DNA of 64,000 bases from Natronomonas salinimetallica. Lineage in GTDB: Archaea > Halobacteriota > Halobacteria > Halobacteriales > Haloarculaceae. Made by a program: the position numbers and the translations under genes. The stretch spans positions 85,660-149,659 of the forward strand of contig NZ_JACDNQ010000005.1 in the NCBI RefSeq assembly GCF_013839515.1. The letters run 5' to 3'. The notes beneath the pieces were generated by a model. It was not told the DNA's origin and ran no database searches. It saw only the letters and a program-made list of their open reading frames with translations. Position 1 is the stretch's first letter, and each line of letters opens with the position of its first letter. This document shows positions 26,131-35,413 of this stretch, one piece after another.

Positions 26131-27741
26131 CTATTGGCTGAATTCGTATCCGGCCTCGCGGTCCCACGCGGTTTCGATCCCGCTCTCGCGGAGGCGTTTG
26201 CGTCTGATCTTCCCGGTCGGGTTCCGTGGCATCTCCTCGCGGATCTCGACGTATCGCGGCACTTTGAGGTACGGCAGCGACTGCTTGCAGTGGCGATACA
26301 CGTCGATCGGGCTCAACTCGGCGTCCTCCTCGGGGACGACGATGGCTTTGATCTCCTCCGTGCCGCTTCGGTCCTCGACGCCGACGACCGCGGATTCGCG
26401 AACGTTCGCTGCCGTGTCGATGACGCCCTCGATTTCCAGCGAGGAGACCCGCCCCGCGATCCGGCCTCGGTAGATGGAGTTGTCCTCGTTGGCGATGAAA
26501 TAGACGAAGCCGTCCTCGTCCTTGTAGCCGATGTCCCCGCTGTGGATCCACTGGTTTCGGCAGACCTCGACGGTCCGTTCGGGTTCGCCGAGATACCCCT
26601 GTAGCATCGTGTTTGGCCGCTTCGGCCGGATGACGATCTCGCCCGACTCGCCGGTATCGACCGGCCAGTCATTTCCGTCTACGATCTCGACGTCGGCGTA
26701 GGGGACCGCCTTCCCGGAACTGCCGATCCGGCGGTCCTCCGGGGTATTGTACGTGGCTATCGTCGACGTCTGCGTGACGCCGTAGCCCTCGAGAACGGTG
26801 ACGTCGAAGCGGTCCTCGAACTCCCGGATGAGCGTCTCGTCGGGGCCGAACCCGAAGCCGTGGCCGATCGCCAACGCCACCGAGTTCTCCATCGGTTCCG
26901 ACCCCGAGTGCTGGCCGTGTAACACCGACAGCATCCGGCCGAGATAGAGCATGACCGTCGCCTCACAGTCCTCGATCTGCCGCCAGTAGGTGTCCGGATC
27001 GAAGGGGTCCGAGAGGACGAACTCCGCATCGGCAAAGAGCGCGCCGACGACGCCGAGTTGAAAAGTGAAGATGCTGTACAGCGGGAGTGTAGTGAATATG
27101 CGGTCGTCCTCGTCGAACCCGAACAGTTCGTTCGCGACCTCCCAGCCGGTGTTTATGTACGAGTATTGTGGGAGACACACCCCCTTCGGCTGTTCCGTCG
27201 GACGGCGTTGGACGAACGTCACCGAAACCGTCTCGGCCGGGCCGCGTTCGCCCTCCGGGGGGGCCTCGGCATCCCCGTCGGACAGTGAGTCGAACGGCCG
27301 GAAGGACCGATCCGCCGGTACGTCCCCGACGAAGTATTCGGCCGTAACGTTCGGGAGGTCCGCCCGAACCGCCTCGTAGGCCTCGCGTGTCCGTTCGTCG
27401 ATGAAGACGGTCCCGGCGTCGGACTTCACGAGGGCGGCGGCGAGCGTCTCGCCGGTAAAGCGGGTGTCGATCGGCGCGACCACGGCACCGAGCTTCGCGA
27501 GCGCGAAGTACAACACGACGTACTCGATGGAGTTGTACATGAACAGACAGACCGTCTCGTCGGGGGCGATCCCCCGTCTGCGGAGGCCGTTCGCGGCGGC
27601 GTTGGCCCGCCGGTTGAGCTCCCCGTAGGTGACCCGCTCGTCCCGATACCGGAGGAACGGTTTGGCTTCGGACTCGGACGCCTTTCGTTCGAGCGCCGCG
27701 CCGAGGGTATCGACGCCCTCGGGTGGCCCACGGGCGACCAC
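26131..27741 (-). CDS. AMP-dependent synthetase/ligase family protein with aberrant P-loop
   Basis: A 536-residue member of the acyl-CoA ligase superfamily. The last motifs are intact: IHSGDIGYKDEDGFVYFI near residue 405, GRIAGRVSSLEIEG near 435 and PRNPTGKIRRKRLRES near 508 with the catalytic lysine. The nucleotide P-loop, normally SSGTTGxPKG, reads VTFVQRRPTEQPKGV at about residues 174-188, with no Ser/Thr-Gly run, and the YGxTE motif is YGVTQ. It may be inactive, noncanonical or damaged by compensating frameshifts. GTG at 27741 follows the IclR stop by one base. Confidence 0.8.
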   Translation of the reverse strand: MVARGPPEGVDTLGAALERKASESEAKPFLRYRDERVTYGELNRRANAAANGLRRRGIAPDETVCLFMYNSIEYVVLYFALAKLGAVVAPIDTRFTGETLAAALVKSDAGTVFIDERTREAYEAVRADLPNVTAEYFVGDVPADRSFRPFDSLSDGDAEAPPEGERGPAETVSVTFVQRRPTEQPKGVCLPQYSYINTGWEVANELFGFDEDDRIFTTLPLYSIFTFQLGVVGALFADAEFVLSDPFDPDTYWRQIEDCEATVMLYLGRMLSVLHGQHSGSEPMENSVALAIGHGFGFGPDETLIREFEDRFDVTVLEGYGVTQTSTIATYNTPEDRRIGSSGKAVPYADVEIVDGNDWPVDTGESGEIVIRPKRPNTMLQGYLGEPERTVEVCRNQWIHSGDIGYKDEDGFVYFIANEDNSIYRGRIAGRVSSLEIEGVIDTAANVRESAVVGVEDRSGTEEIKAIVVPEEDAELSPIDVYRHCKQSLPYLKVPRYVEIREEMPRNPTGKIRRKRLRESGIETAWDREAGYEFSQ

Positions 27742-27742
27742 G

Positions 27743-28510
27743 CTAGGGACCCCCCGTCTCGGCGGCGGCTCGGATCCCGTCGACGGCCCGATCGAGTGCC
27801 GACGTGAGCTCGCGGTCGGGCGGCGTGGCGAGGTCGTGTGAGTAGCCGAAGACGCCGACCGCGTGATCGTTCCCCGCCGGGCCTTCGAAGGCCGCTCCCA
27901 CCGACCGGATCCCGAGTGCGGCCTCGCCGTCCCCGACGGCGTATCCCCGATCGCGGATCCGGGCGAGTTCCTCGGCGAGCGTCCCACGGTCGGTGATCGT
28001 CCGCTTCGTGTGCGCCGGCAGGCCGTGATAGTCGACGATGTCGTCGACGTACGTCTCGGGAAGCGTCGCCAGAATCGCTTTTCCCGGCGCGTGCGTGTGG
28101 AGGTAGGATCGCTTGCCGACCCGTCCGTAAGCGGTTGTTCCGTCCTCCCGGACGGCGGACTCGACGAACAGTCCCCGTCCGTGTTCCTCCGTGATCCACC
28201 ACGCGGGCTGGCCCGCCGTCGCGGCGAGCCCCGGTAGGGCGTCGTCGATGGCCGCCCGGATTCGGAGGCGGTTCTTGGCCGCCATCCCGTGTGTCAGAAA
28301 CCGCAACCCGAGATGGTAGGTGCCGTCCTGTTCGACGACGTATCCCATCGATTCGAGCGTGGCGAGGTAGTTGTGGACAGTGCTTTTCGCCAGGTCGAGT
28401 CGACGCTGCAGTTCGTCCAGCCCAGCGCCGTCGTGGTTCTGTAGAATACCGATAATTCTGAATCCGGTCCGGACCGACTTGACCTGTCTCGTCGACGATT
28501 CCCGAATCAT
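27743..28510 (-). CDS. IclR family transcriptional regulator
   Basis: A 255-residue IclR protein: winged helix at residues 12-75 (LDELQRRLDLAKSTVHNYLAT) and ligand-binding domain after about 85 (LHTHAPGKAILATLPE, TDRGTLAEELARIRDRGYAVGDGEAALGI). These regulators bind organic-acid or aromatic effectors. It is followed directly by the AMP-ligase gene on the same strand, and the operon of acyl-CoA carboxylase genes lies beyond it, so these are the likely targets. An AT-rich TTTATATTTG lies about 20-30 bases upstream. Confidence 0.92.
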   Translation of the reverse strand: MIRESSTRQVKSVRTGFRIIGILQNHDGAGLDELQRRLDLAKSTVHNYLATLESMGYVVEQDGTYHLGLRFLTHGMAAKNRLRIRAAIDDALPGLAATAGQPAWWITEEHGRGLFVESAVREDGTTAYGRVGKRSYLHTHAPGKAILATLPETYVDDIVDYHGLPAHTKRTITDRGTLAEELARIRDRGYAVGDGEAALGIRSVGAAFEGPAGNDHAVGVFGYSHDLATPPDRELTSALDRAVDGIRAAAETGGP

Positions 28511-28767
28511 GTTCCGTCGTTGTCGCCCGTATGTTTATATTTGTTCCTCAATCGTGCCGTTTCGGTCCGGTACCGACGTCGATTAGGGAGCCTCCCGTTC
28601 GCGTATGCTGAACAGTCGCATCGGAAGTGGAACTCCGCGATCGGTATATGTAGACGCTCCCGTCACAGTCGCCTCGATACTCCAGTATGTAACAACCCTA
28701 CCCGTGTTAGGGCCGTACCCCCGGCGTGGCACTACGTTTTTGTGCGACGGCGACGAAACGGGCGAAC

Positions 28768-29553
28768 ATGGATGGAACACTCGACCACACGATGATGCGG
28801 GTTTCGGACATGGCGGCGTCGATCGATTGGTACGGAACGCACCTCGACTACGAGGAAAAAGACCGTCACGAGGGCGATGGGTTCACCATCGTGTATTTGG
28901 GTCCCGAGGATATGGGCGACGACGAGGCGATGTTGGAGTTGACGAGCAACGAGGGCCAAGACGAGGTCGAGATCGGCGACGCGTGGGGGCACATCGCCGT
29001 GCGCGTCCGTGACCTGGAAGCCGCCTACGAGGGGCTGATGGAGGGCGGTGTCGACGACTACCGGGATCCCGAATCCTGCGGTGGCCGCTACGCCTTCGTC
29101 AAAGACCCCGACGGCCACGAAGTCGAGTTGGTGACGCGGGATCACGGCTCGCCGTGGAGTCTCGACCACACGATGATCCGGGTCGAGGATGCCGACGAGG
29201 CCCTCGGCTACTGGGTCCGGAAGTTCGACTACGAGGAGGCGGGCCGCTGGGAGTCCGACACGTTCGCGAACTACTTCGTCGAACCGGGGAACGCCCCCGC
29301 GGAGGCGATGAGCGTCGAGTTGACCTACAACTACGATGGACGCAGCTACACCGACGGCGACGGCTGGGGGCACCTCTGCGTCAGGCTCGACAACCTCCAC
29401 GACGACTGGGAGCGGCTGATGCTCCGGGAAGCGTCCGACTACCGCGACCCCGCGTCCTGTGAGGACATGTACGCGTTCACGCGGGACCCCGACGGCCACG
29501 AGATCGAACTGCTGGCCCGCGATCCCGACGCCGAGTCGCTGTTTCCGTTTTGA
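28768..29553 (+). CDS. Two-domain VOC (glyoxalase/dioxygenase superfamily) protein
   Basis: A 261-residue protein of two VOC repeats, residues about 6-125 and 130-255. Each repeat starts LDHTMMRVSDM / LDHTMIRVEDA and ends with PDGHEVELV / PDGHEIELLA, giving metal ligands His and Glu from both halves as in glyoxalase I. It is likely lactoylglutathione-lyase-like or a related isomerase; its length and duplication differ from methylmalonyl-CoA epimerase, which would otherwise fit the nearby mutase. The ATG at 28768 is used because the upstream residues are not domain-like. Confidence 0.85.
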   Translation: MDGTLDHTMMRVSDMAASIDWYGTHLDYEEKDRHEGDGFTIVYLGPEDMGDDEAMLELTSNEGQDEVEIGDAWGHIAVRVRDLEAAYEGLMEGGVDDYRDPESCGGRYAFVKDPDGHEVELVTRDHGSPWSLDHTMIRVEDADEALGYWVRKFDYEEAGRWESDTFANYFVEPGNAPAEAMSVELTYNYDGRSYTDGDGWGHLCVRLDNLHDDWERLMLREASDYRDPASCEDMYAFTRDPDGHEIELLARDPDAESLFPF

Positions 29554-29631
29554 TACTGCCGTCTCGGGGCGGGTCGAGGGCTCCCTCCCGCGGACGACCG
29601 GGAACGGGCATTCGACGCAGTCGAAACGCCG

Positions 29632-29734
29632 ACGCGAACCGACGCCGAGGCCGACGCGAACCGACTCCGGGGTGATACGAACCGACGCCGAGGCCGACGC
29701 GAACCGACGCCGGGGTGATACGAACCGACGCCGG
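29632..29734. repeat. 43-bp tandem repeat (about x2.3)
   Basis: Units start at 29641 and 29684 (GACGCCGAGGCCGACGCG then ACCGAC and a GGGGTGATACG segment), with partial copies on both sides. It lies between the VOC gene and the 3' end of methylmalonyl-CoA mutase, which are convergent. Confidence 0.85.
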
Positions 29735-29748
29735 CGGCAGGGTCCGTC

Positions 29749-31446
29749 TCAGGCGGTGACGAGTGTCTCCTGATAGGAACCGTAGTGGTCCTCGAAGACG
29801 GCCATGATCTCGCCCATCGTCGCGTAGGCTTTCACCGCGTCCACGATCGGCGGCATGACGTTCTCGTCGCTTTCGATAGCCTCCCTGACGGCGTCGAGAC
29901 ACGCCTCGACGGTCTCGTCGTCGCGCTCCTCCTTGACCGATTCGAGCCGATCGAGCTGTCGATCGCGGGTCTCGGGGTCGACGTGGAGGAGGTCCGGTTC
30001 GGTATCCTCTTCGATCTCGTATCGGTTCACGCCGACGACGACCTCCTCGCCCTTGTCGACGCGTTTTTGATACTCGTAGGCGGCCTCCTGGATCTCACGG
30101 TGGAAGTAGCCGTCCGGGATCCCGGCCAGGACGCCGTCGCGCACGGAGCCGTCGCCCATCTCCTTGATCTCCTCGATGTATCCCATGATCTCCGCCTCCA
30201 TCTCGTCGGTGAGTTTCTCGATGGCGAAGGAGCCGCCCATCGGGTCGACGATGTCCGCCGCACCCGACTCCTCGGCGATGATTTGTTGGGTCCGCAACGC
30301 CACGCGGACGGCCTCCTCGCTCGGCAGCGCGAGCGCCTCGTCGTAGCTGTTGGTGTGGAGGCTCTGGGTGCCGCCCATCACCCCGGCCAGCGCCTGGATC
30401 GTCACCCGGACGATGTTGTTGAGGGGCTGTTGGGCCGTCAGCGACTGACCGGCGGTCTGGGTGTGGAACTTCAGCCGTTTGGACTCGTCCGCCTCGGCAC
30501 CGTACCACTCGTCCATCACGCGCGCGTAGATCCGACGGCAGGCCCGGAACTTCGCGATCTCCTCGAACATCGAGTTGTGGGAGTTGAAAAAGAACGACAG
30601 CAGGGGTGAGAACTCGTCGACGTCGAGGCCGCGCTCGAGGCAGTCCTCGACGTAGGCGAAGCCGTCGGCCAGCGTGAACGCGGCCTCCTGGGCGGCAGTC
30701 GATCCGGCCTCCCGGATGTGGTAGCCGGAAATCGAGACGGGGTGGAAGCGGGGGGTTTCCTCGACGGCGAACTCGATGGTGTCCGTGACGACGTCGAGGC
30801 TCGGCTCCGGCGGGATCACCCACTCCTTTTGGGCGATGAACTCCTTGAGCATGTCGTTTTGGAGCGTCCCCCGGATCTCCTCGCGCGGGACGCCCTTTTT
30901 GTCCGCCAGGGCGATGTACATCGCGTAGATGACGGGCGCGGAGGGGTTGATCGTAAAGGAGGTCGAGACCTCCCCGATGTCGATCCCGTCGAAGAGGATC
31001 TCCATGTCCCGGAGCGTATCGACGGCGACGCCCTCCTTGCCGACCTCGCCCTCGCTCATGGGGTGATCGGAGTCGATACCCATGAGACTCGGCATGTCGA
31101 AGGCGGTCGAGAGACCGGTTTGGCCCTCGTCGATGAGGTAGTGGAACCGCTCGTTGGTCTCCTCGGCGGTGCCGAACCCGGCGAACTGCCGCATCGTCCA
31201 CGTCCGTCCCCGGTACATCGTCGGGTACGGCCCGCGGGTGTAGGGCGGCTCCCCGGGGAAGCCGAGGTCCTCCTCGAAGTCCACGTCGGCGACGTCTTCG
31301 GGGGTGTAGAGCCGGTCGACCTCGTGGTTCGAGACGGTCGCGAACCGGTCTTTCCGCTCGCCGGCCTCGAGGAACGGTTCGAGGGTATCCTCCTCCCACT
31401 GGGCCCTGCGCTCGCGGATCGCCTCTAGATCGTCGTTTCCGAACAT
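29749..31446 (-). CDS. mcmA: Methylmalonyl-CoA mutase large (catalytic) subunit
   Basis: A 565-residue catalytic domain without the B12-binding domain, which in archaea is a separate small subunit. Substrate-channel motif YPTMYRGRTWTMRQFAGFGT (with the catalytic Tyr) lies near residue 75, then GQTGLSTAFDMPSLMGIDS, FTINPSAPVIYAMY, HTQTAGQSLTAQQPLNNIVR and GGTQSLHTNSYDEAL. It interconverts methylmalonyl-CoA and succinyl-CoA, closing the propionyl-CoA route begun by a carboxylase of the type found at 22 kb. The B12-binding partner is not in the window. Divergent from the 3-hydroxyacyl-CoA dehydrogenase gene. Confidence 0.95.
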   Translation of the reverse strand: MFGNDDLEAIRERRAQWEEDTLEPFLEAGERKDRFATVSNHEVDRLYTPEDVADVDFEEDLGFPGEPPYTRGPYPTMYRGRTWTMRQFAGFGTAEETNERFHYLIDEGQTGLSTAFDMPSLMGIDSDHPMSEGEVGKEGVAVDTLRDMEILFDGIDIGEVSTSFTINPSAPVIYAMYIALADKKGVPREEIRGTLQNDMLKEFIAQKEWVIPPEPSLDVVTDTIEFAVEETPRFHPVSISGYHIREAGSTAAQEAAFTLADGFAYVEDCLERGLDVDEFSPLLSFFFNSHNSMFEEIAKFRACRRIYARVMDEWYGAEADESKRLKFHTQTAGQSLTAQQPLNNIVRVTIQALAGVMGGTQSLHTNSYDEALALPSEEAVRVALRTQQIIAEESGAADIVDPMGGSFAIEKLTDEMEAEIMGYIEEIKEMGDGSVRDGVLAGIPDGYFHREIQEAAYEYQKRVDKGEEVVVGVNRYEIEEDTEPDLLHVDPETRDRQLDRLESVKEERDDETVEACLDAVREAIESDENVMPPIVDAVKAYATMGEIMAVFEDHYGSYQETLVTA

Positions 31447-31561
31447 TACTCATATACACTGCGCCGACTCGCAAAAACGTTGCCATACATGTTAAAAAAT
31501 GAATATAATCGGCGAGGTGGGATCCGCAACGTTTAATCGAAATCTCCCCGTGTGTTCTCCC

Positions 31562-32425
31562 ATGACACGAGAGATAGACGCGGTCGAACGCGTCGGCGTC
31601 GTGGGTGCCGGGACGATGGGCAGCGGGATCGCACAGGTAGCTGCCACGGCCGGCTACGACGTCGTCATGCGCGACATCGAGCCGGAGTACGTCGAGAGCG
31701 GCTTCGAGACCATCGCCGACAGCCTCGGGCGGCAGATCGATAGCGGAACGATCACCGAGTCCGAGGCCGAAGCCGCCGAGGATCGGATCGAGGGCACGAC
31801 GGACCTCGGGGGGCTCGCCGACTGTGACATCGTCGTCGAGGCCGCCCTCGAGGACGTCGACGTCAAACGCGACATCTTCGGGGAGCTCGATGAGGTCGTC
31901 GACGAGGACGCCGTGTTGGCGACGAACACGTCGACGCTGTCGATCACGACGATCGCGGCGGCGACCGAGCGCCCCGAATCCGTCGTCGGCCTCCACTTCA
32001 TGAACCCGGTGCCGGTCATGAAGGGCGTCGAGGTCGTCGACGGCGAAAAGACCGACGGCGACGTCCTGACGCTCGCCCACGACTTCGCGGAGGACCTCGG
32101 AAAGGAGACCTGGGAATCCGACGACAAGCCCGGCTTCGTCACCAACCGCATCTTGATGCCGTGGATCAACGAGGGAATCCGGGCCTTCGACGAAGGAGTC
32201 GCCACCAAAGAGGACATCGACAGCGGAATGACGCTCGGGACGAACGTCCCGATGGGCCCCCTCGAACTCGCCGACCACATCGGCCTCGATATCTGTCTGC
32301 ACGCCACCGAGACGCTCCACGAGGAGTTGGGCGACCGATACACCCCGGCGTATCTCCTGAAGCGAAAAGTCGAGGCGGGCGACCTCGGCAAAAAGACCGG
32401 CGAAGGCTTCTATACCTACGACTGA
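31562..32425 (+). CDS. 3-hydroxyacyl-CoA dehydrogenase
   Basis: A 287-residue short 3-hydroxyacyl-CoA (3-hydroxybutyryl-CoA) dehydrogenase. NAD motif GVVGAGTMGSGIAQ lies near residues 12-25, active-site segment NTSTLSITTIA, and GLHFMNPVPVMKGVEVV near 140 contains the catalytic histidine; PDKPGFVTNRI is replaced by DDKPGFVTNRIL. It oxidises the 3-hydroxyl of acyl-CoA with NAD. The ATG at 31562 is preceded by AACGTTTAATC, a leaderless-type promoter. Confidence 0.94.
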   Translation: MTREIDAVERVGVVGAGTMGSGIAQVAATAGYDVVMRDIEPEYVESGFETIADSLGRQIDSGTITESEAEAAEDRIEGTTDLGGLADCDIVVEAALEDVDVKRDIFGELDEVVDEDAVLATNTSTLSITTIAAATERPESVVGLHFMNPVPVMKGVEVVDGEKTDGDVLTLAHDFAEDLGKETWESDDKPGFVTNRILMPWINEGIRAFDEGVATKEDIDSGMTLGTNVPMGPLELADHIGLDICLHATETLHEELGDRYTPAYLLKRKVEAGDLGKKTGEGFYTYD

Positions 32426-32494
32426 GCCGGCCACGCCGCCTCGTACGGCCGGCCAAACCACACCAGCTTGAGGCGTCGGTCCCGCAACCGACGG

Positions 32495-33616
32495 TCACTC
32501 CCCGAGGTGTCGTGCGATGATCTCTTTTTGAATCTCGCTCGTCCCCTCGTAGATCGTCGTGATCTTCGCGTCCCGGTAGTAGCGTTCGACGTCGAAGTCC
32601 TTCGTGTAGCCGTAGCCGCCGTGGACCTGTACGGCCTCGCTTGCGACGTCGACGGCGGTTTCGCTGGCGAAGTACTTCGCCATGCTCGCGGCCATCGGGT
32701 CGACGCCCCCCTCGTTCTTCTCGGCGGCGTCCCGCGTCAACAGCCGTGCGGCCCGGACGTCCGTCGCCATGTCGGCGAGTTTGTGCGCGATCGCCTGGTG
32801 GTCCGCGATGGGCTTGCCGAACTGCTCGCGCTCGTGGGCGTAGTCGACGGCGGCCCCGAGCGCGGCGTCTGCGACTCCGACCGCCTGGCTTGCGATGGCG
32901 ATGCGGCCGCCGGTCAGGATCGAAAAGGCCGCCTTGAGCCCCTCGCCGACCTCCGTGAGCCGGTTGGACGCCGGGATCCGAGCACCGTCGAAAAGCAGCG
33001 ACGTCGTGTCGCTGGCCCGGAGACCGAGTTTGTCCTCTTTTTTACCGACCTCGAGGCCGTCGACGTCCTTCGGGACCAGAAACTGCGTCACCGAGTCGGG
33101 GTCGTCGGGGTCCGTCTTCGCAAAGAGGATGACGACCCCCGAACGCGTCCCGTTCGTGATCCACTGTTTCTTGCCGTCGATGACGTACTCGTCGCCATCC
33201 GCCCGGGCGACGGTGGTCATCTCCGCGGGGTTCGACCCCGCGTCCGGTTCCGAGAGCGCGAACGCGCCGACCGGCCGTCCCCGTGCCATGTCGGGGAGCC
33301 AACGTTCCTTGTGGTCGTCGGTTCCGAACGTTTCGATGCAGGCGGTCGCCAGACAGTGAACGGAGAGTGCGGTCGCGACGGACAGATCGCCGCGAGCGAG
33401 CGTCTCGTTGACGACGCTGTAGGTCACTTGGTCGGCATTGAAACCGCCGTACTCCTCGGAGACGGTAAGCCCCGTCAGATCCAACTCGGCGAGGCCGTCC
33501 CAGACGTCCTCGGGGAACGTCTGCGTCGCATCGGCCTCGGCGGCGGCGGGCCGTACCTCTCGTTCGACGAACTCGGAAACAGTCTCCTCGATGAGCGCCC
33601 GTTCGGTCGTCGTCAT
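32495..33616 (-). CDS. Acyl-CoA dehydrogenase
   Basis: A 373-residue acyl-CoA dehydrogenase with all family marks: LTVSEEYGGFN, ALSEPDAGSNPAEMTTVA near residue 122, KQWITNGTRSG near 150, QVHGGYGYTKDFDVERYYRD near 335 and the catalytic base motif TIYEGTSEIQ near 355. It introduces the 2,3 double bond in acyl-CoA using FAD and passes electrons to ETF. It contrasts with the enzyme at 20873, which lacks the glutamate motif. It lies convergent with the hydroxyacyl-CoA dehydrogenase gene and upstream of an IclR gene's 3' end on the same strand. Confidence 0.95.
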   Translation of the reverse strand: MTTTERALIEETVSEFVEREVRPAAAEADATQTFPEDVWDGLAELDLTGLTVSEEYGGFNADQVTYSVVNETLARGDLSVATALSVHCLATACIETFGTDDHKERWLPDMARGRPVGAFALSEPDAGSNPAEMTTVARADGDEYVIDGKKQWITNGTRSGVVILFAKTDPDDPDSVTQFLVPKDVDGLEVGKKEDKLGLRASDTTSLLFDGARIPASNRLTEVGEGLKAAFSILTGGRIAIASQAVGVADAALGAAVDYAHEREQFGKPIADHQAIAHKLADMATDVRAARLLTRDAAEKNEGGVDPMAASMAKYFASETAVDVASEAVQVHGGYGYTKDFDVERYYRDAKITTIYEGTSEIQKEIIARHLGE

Positions 33617-33653
33617 ACCACGCTGTTGTCGTCTACGGTCATAATTCGTATGG

Positions 33654-33717
33654 ATTTGATGCGACGGCCCGTCCCGTTCACATGTATTTGATGCGACAGC
33701 CCGTCCCGTTCACACGT
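33654..33717 (-). repeat. 32-bp tandem duplication over the stop of the second IclR gene
   Basis: Two 32-bp units, 33654-33685 and 33686-33717, differ at few positions (ATTTGATGCGAC, a G/A change, then CCCGTCCCGTTCACA). The inner unit contains the TGA stop of the IclR gene (33710-33712). A duplication of sequence starting at a stop codon recurs elsewhere in the window. Confidence 0.85.
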
Positions 33718-34462
33718 AATCCATGTTCACCTGCGTGATATTCGCCACCCGCCGGATCGTCATCAGGATCTCCCCGCGGCGGTCCTCGCTCATCCGGCTT
33801 TTCGGGCCACAGACGCAGATCGATCCGCGGACGGTGTCGCCCCGATCGAGAACGGGAACCGCGATGCAGACGAACCCCGCGATCCGTTCGCCCCGGTCGA
33901 TCGCATAGCCCTGCTCCCGAACGGCCTCGAGTTGTTCACACAATACCCCCCGGTCGGTGACGGTCCGTTTCGTGATGGGTTCGAAGGCCTGCTCGTCCAA
34001 CAGCGCCTCGAGTCGTTCCGAAGTGGTGTGTGCGAGGATCGCCTTTCCCCCCGCGTTCGCATAGAGCGGTACCCGAGCGCCCGGGTAGGCGGGCAGATCG
34101 ACGGCGCTTTCGCCCTCCGCGACCGCCAACAACACGCCGTCACCGCCCTCCTCGACGATCAGCGTCGCCTGCTCGCCGGTTTCCTCGGCCGCGGCGGACA
34201 GTTCGTCGGCGACCGCCGTGTAGATCTCGCGCTGGCGGCGGTCCCGGTGACCGATCTCCAGGAACCGCGTCGACGTCCGGTATGCGGTCCCGTCTTTGCG
34301 GACGTGGCCGGTCGACCGAAGCGCCTGGAGGTAGTCGTGAACCGTACTGACCGGCAGCCCTACGTCGTCGGCGAGTTCGGAGACGCCCATCCCGTCGGTT
34401 CCGGAGAGGGCGTCGACGATCCGGAACGCGCGCGTCACGGATCGGTTTTTTTCTTCGGACAT
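33710..34462 (-). CDS. IclR family transcriptional regulator
   Basis: A 250-residue IclR regulator with an N-terminal winged helix (VSELADDVGLPVSTVHDYLQ near residue 30) and an effector domain (VPLYANAGGKAILAH near 120, EGYAIDRGE replaced by EQGYAIDRGERIAGF). The start ATG at 34462 begins MSEEKNRSVTRAFRIVDAL; a long open stretch further upstream is not protein-like. It is oriented towards the acyl-CoA dehydrogenase gene at 32495, which is its likely target together with the mutase region. Confidence 0.92.
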   Translation of the reverse strand: MSEEKNRSVTRAFRIVDALSGTDGMGVSELADDVGLPVSTVHDYLQALRSTGHVRKDGTAYRTSTRFLEIGHRDRRQREIYTAVADELSAAAEETGEQATLIVEEGGDGVLLAVAEGESAVDLPAYPGARVPLYANAGGKAILAHTTSERLEALLDEQAFEPITKRTVTDRGVLCEQLEAVREQGYAIDRGERIAGFVCIAVPVLDRGDTVRGSICVCGPKSRMSEDRRGEILMTIRRVANITQVNMDYV

Positions 34463-35413
34463 TGGACGATCCACGTCCCGGCTCGAATTAATGCTTTCGG
34501 CCTGGCCGAAGCTCTGTCCGGTTTGGTCGCATAACATATATGCCGGGCGTATAGGACGTGTCCGTTGCGAAACGGCCCTCCGGCGCGCATCCACGGGGCG
34601 TCCTTCGCCGTCTCGACGGTGTGGACCTCGCCGTCTCGACGGTGTGAGTTCGGCGGGACCTCGCCGTCCCGACGACGTGAGTTCGGTCGGCTTTCGGGTG
34701 CATCGAACGATCGATCGGAGACGACGCACCGGAACGCCCGTCGGACGCCGACGGCGGCGTCCTCGAAGCCACCGAGCCCGTTTTCGGACTTCCAGTGTTC
34801 GACGCTGTCGAATACGCGGCCGTGCGGTCCTCACGGAAATACCTAACAAAAATAACGTTGTTATTATTTTCTCCCCGTTCACCGGATCTGACCGGCGGTA
34901 CTGTTTGATAATTTTTATGGCACTTCTTACCTTTTTTCAATTAAAAATAGTTTCTGGCTGTTCGAGTAGCCGAGTGCGTATTGGGACGTATACATGGGGG
35001 TAGTCAGTTACACGTGTACTATGGCTATTCAGTCACGGATTCAATAGCCCCGAGAGAACGGTCTCAAACGCACATATACGCACGTACATAGACACCTCTC
35101 GGATACGCCGTACTACCGGTCGGTGACGGAGATCACGGCGTGATACCCGGAACACAAGGCGGCATATTATACAAAAAATGTTATGTAAATATATCTGTTA
35201 TACTACGCGGAACCGTCACCGACCTGCGGCATCCTGAGACGTCTCGTATTCGGCCCCAGGGCACTCCCCTCGTATCCCCGTAGATCGGCTGTTAGTGGGC
35301 GAGGGCTTTCGGGTCTCTCGTGGCGGCCCGTGGCCCCCCGCTACCGCCCGAGCGTTTTCGCGGCGCCGGCCCGAAGCGAAAAACGATAAAGCGCTCGCCG
35401 TACTGCGTTCCGT
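34463..35413. other. Gene-free region with GC-rich repeat half and AT-rich half
   Basis: No convincing gene is seen in 950 bases. Bases 34600-34690 carry degenerate tandem copies around CGCCGTCTCGACGGTGTG. From about 34840 to 35215 the sequence turns AT-rich, with T-runs and a perfect 6-bp hairpin AATAACGTTGTTATT at 34851-34865. Possible uses are an uncharacterised small RNA, an old mobile-element scar, or spacer; I have no evidence to choose. Confidence 0.5.

Noticed and set aside
28768..29553. The VOC protein as methylmalonyl-CoA epimerase
   Set aside because: The gene is near the mutase, but it has two VOC domains and about twice the length of epimerases; glyoxalase-like is a better fit.
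29632..29902. An ORF covering the 43-bp repeat next to methylmalonyl-CoA mutase
   Set aside because: It translates the repeat and the opposite strand of the mutase end; no independent support.
30095..32461. A 788-residue minus-strand ORF across the mutase and hydroxyacyl-CoA dehydrogenase genes
   Set aside because: Arg/Gly-rich translation of an alternative frame; no domain, and it overlaps two certain genes. Typical high-GC artefact.
34463..34882. A long upstream extension of the second IclR gene starting near 34882
   Set aside because: The extra 140 residues are Arg-rich and not domain-like; the winged helix begins at the ATG at 34462.
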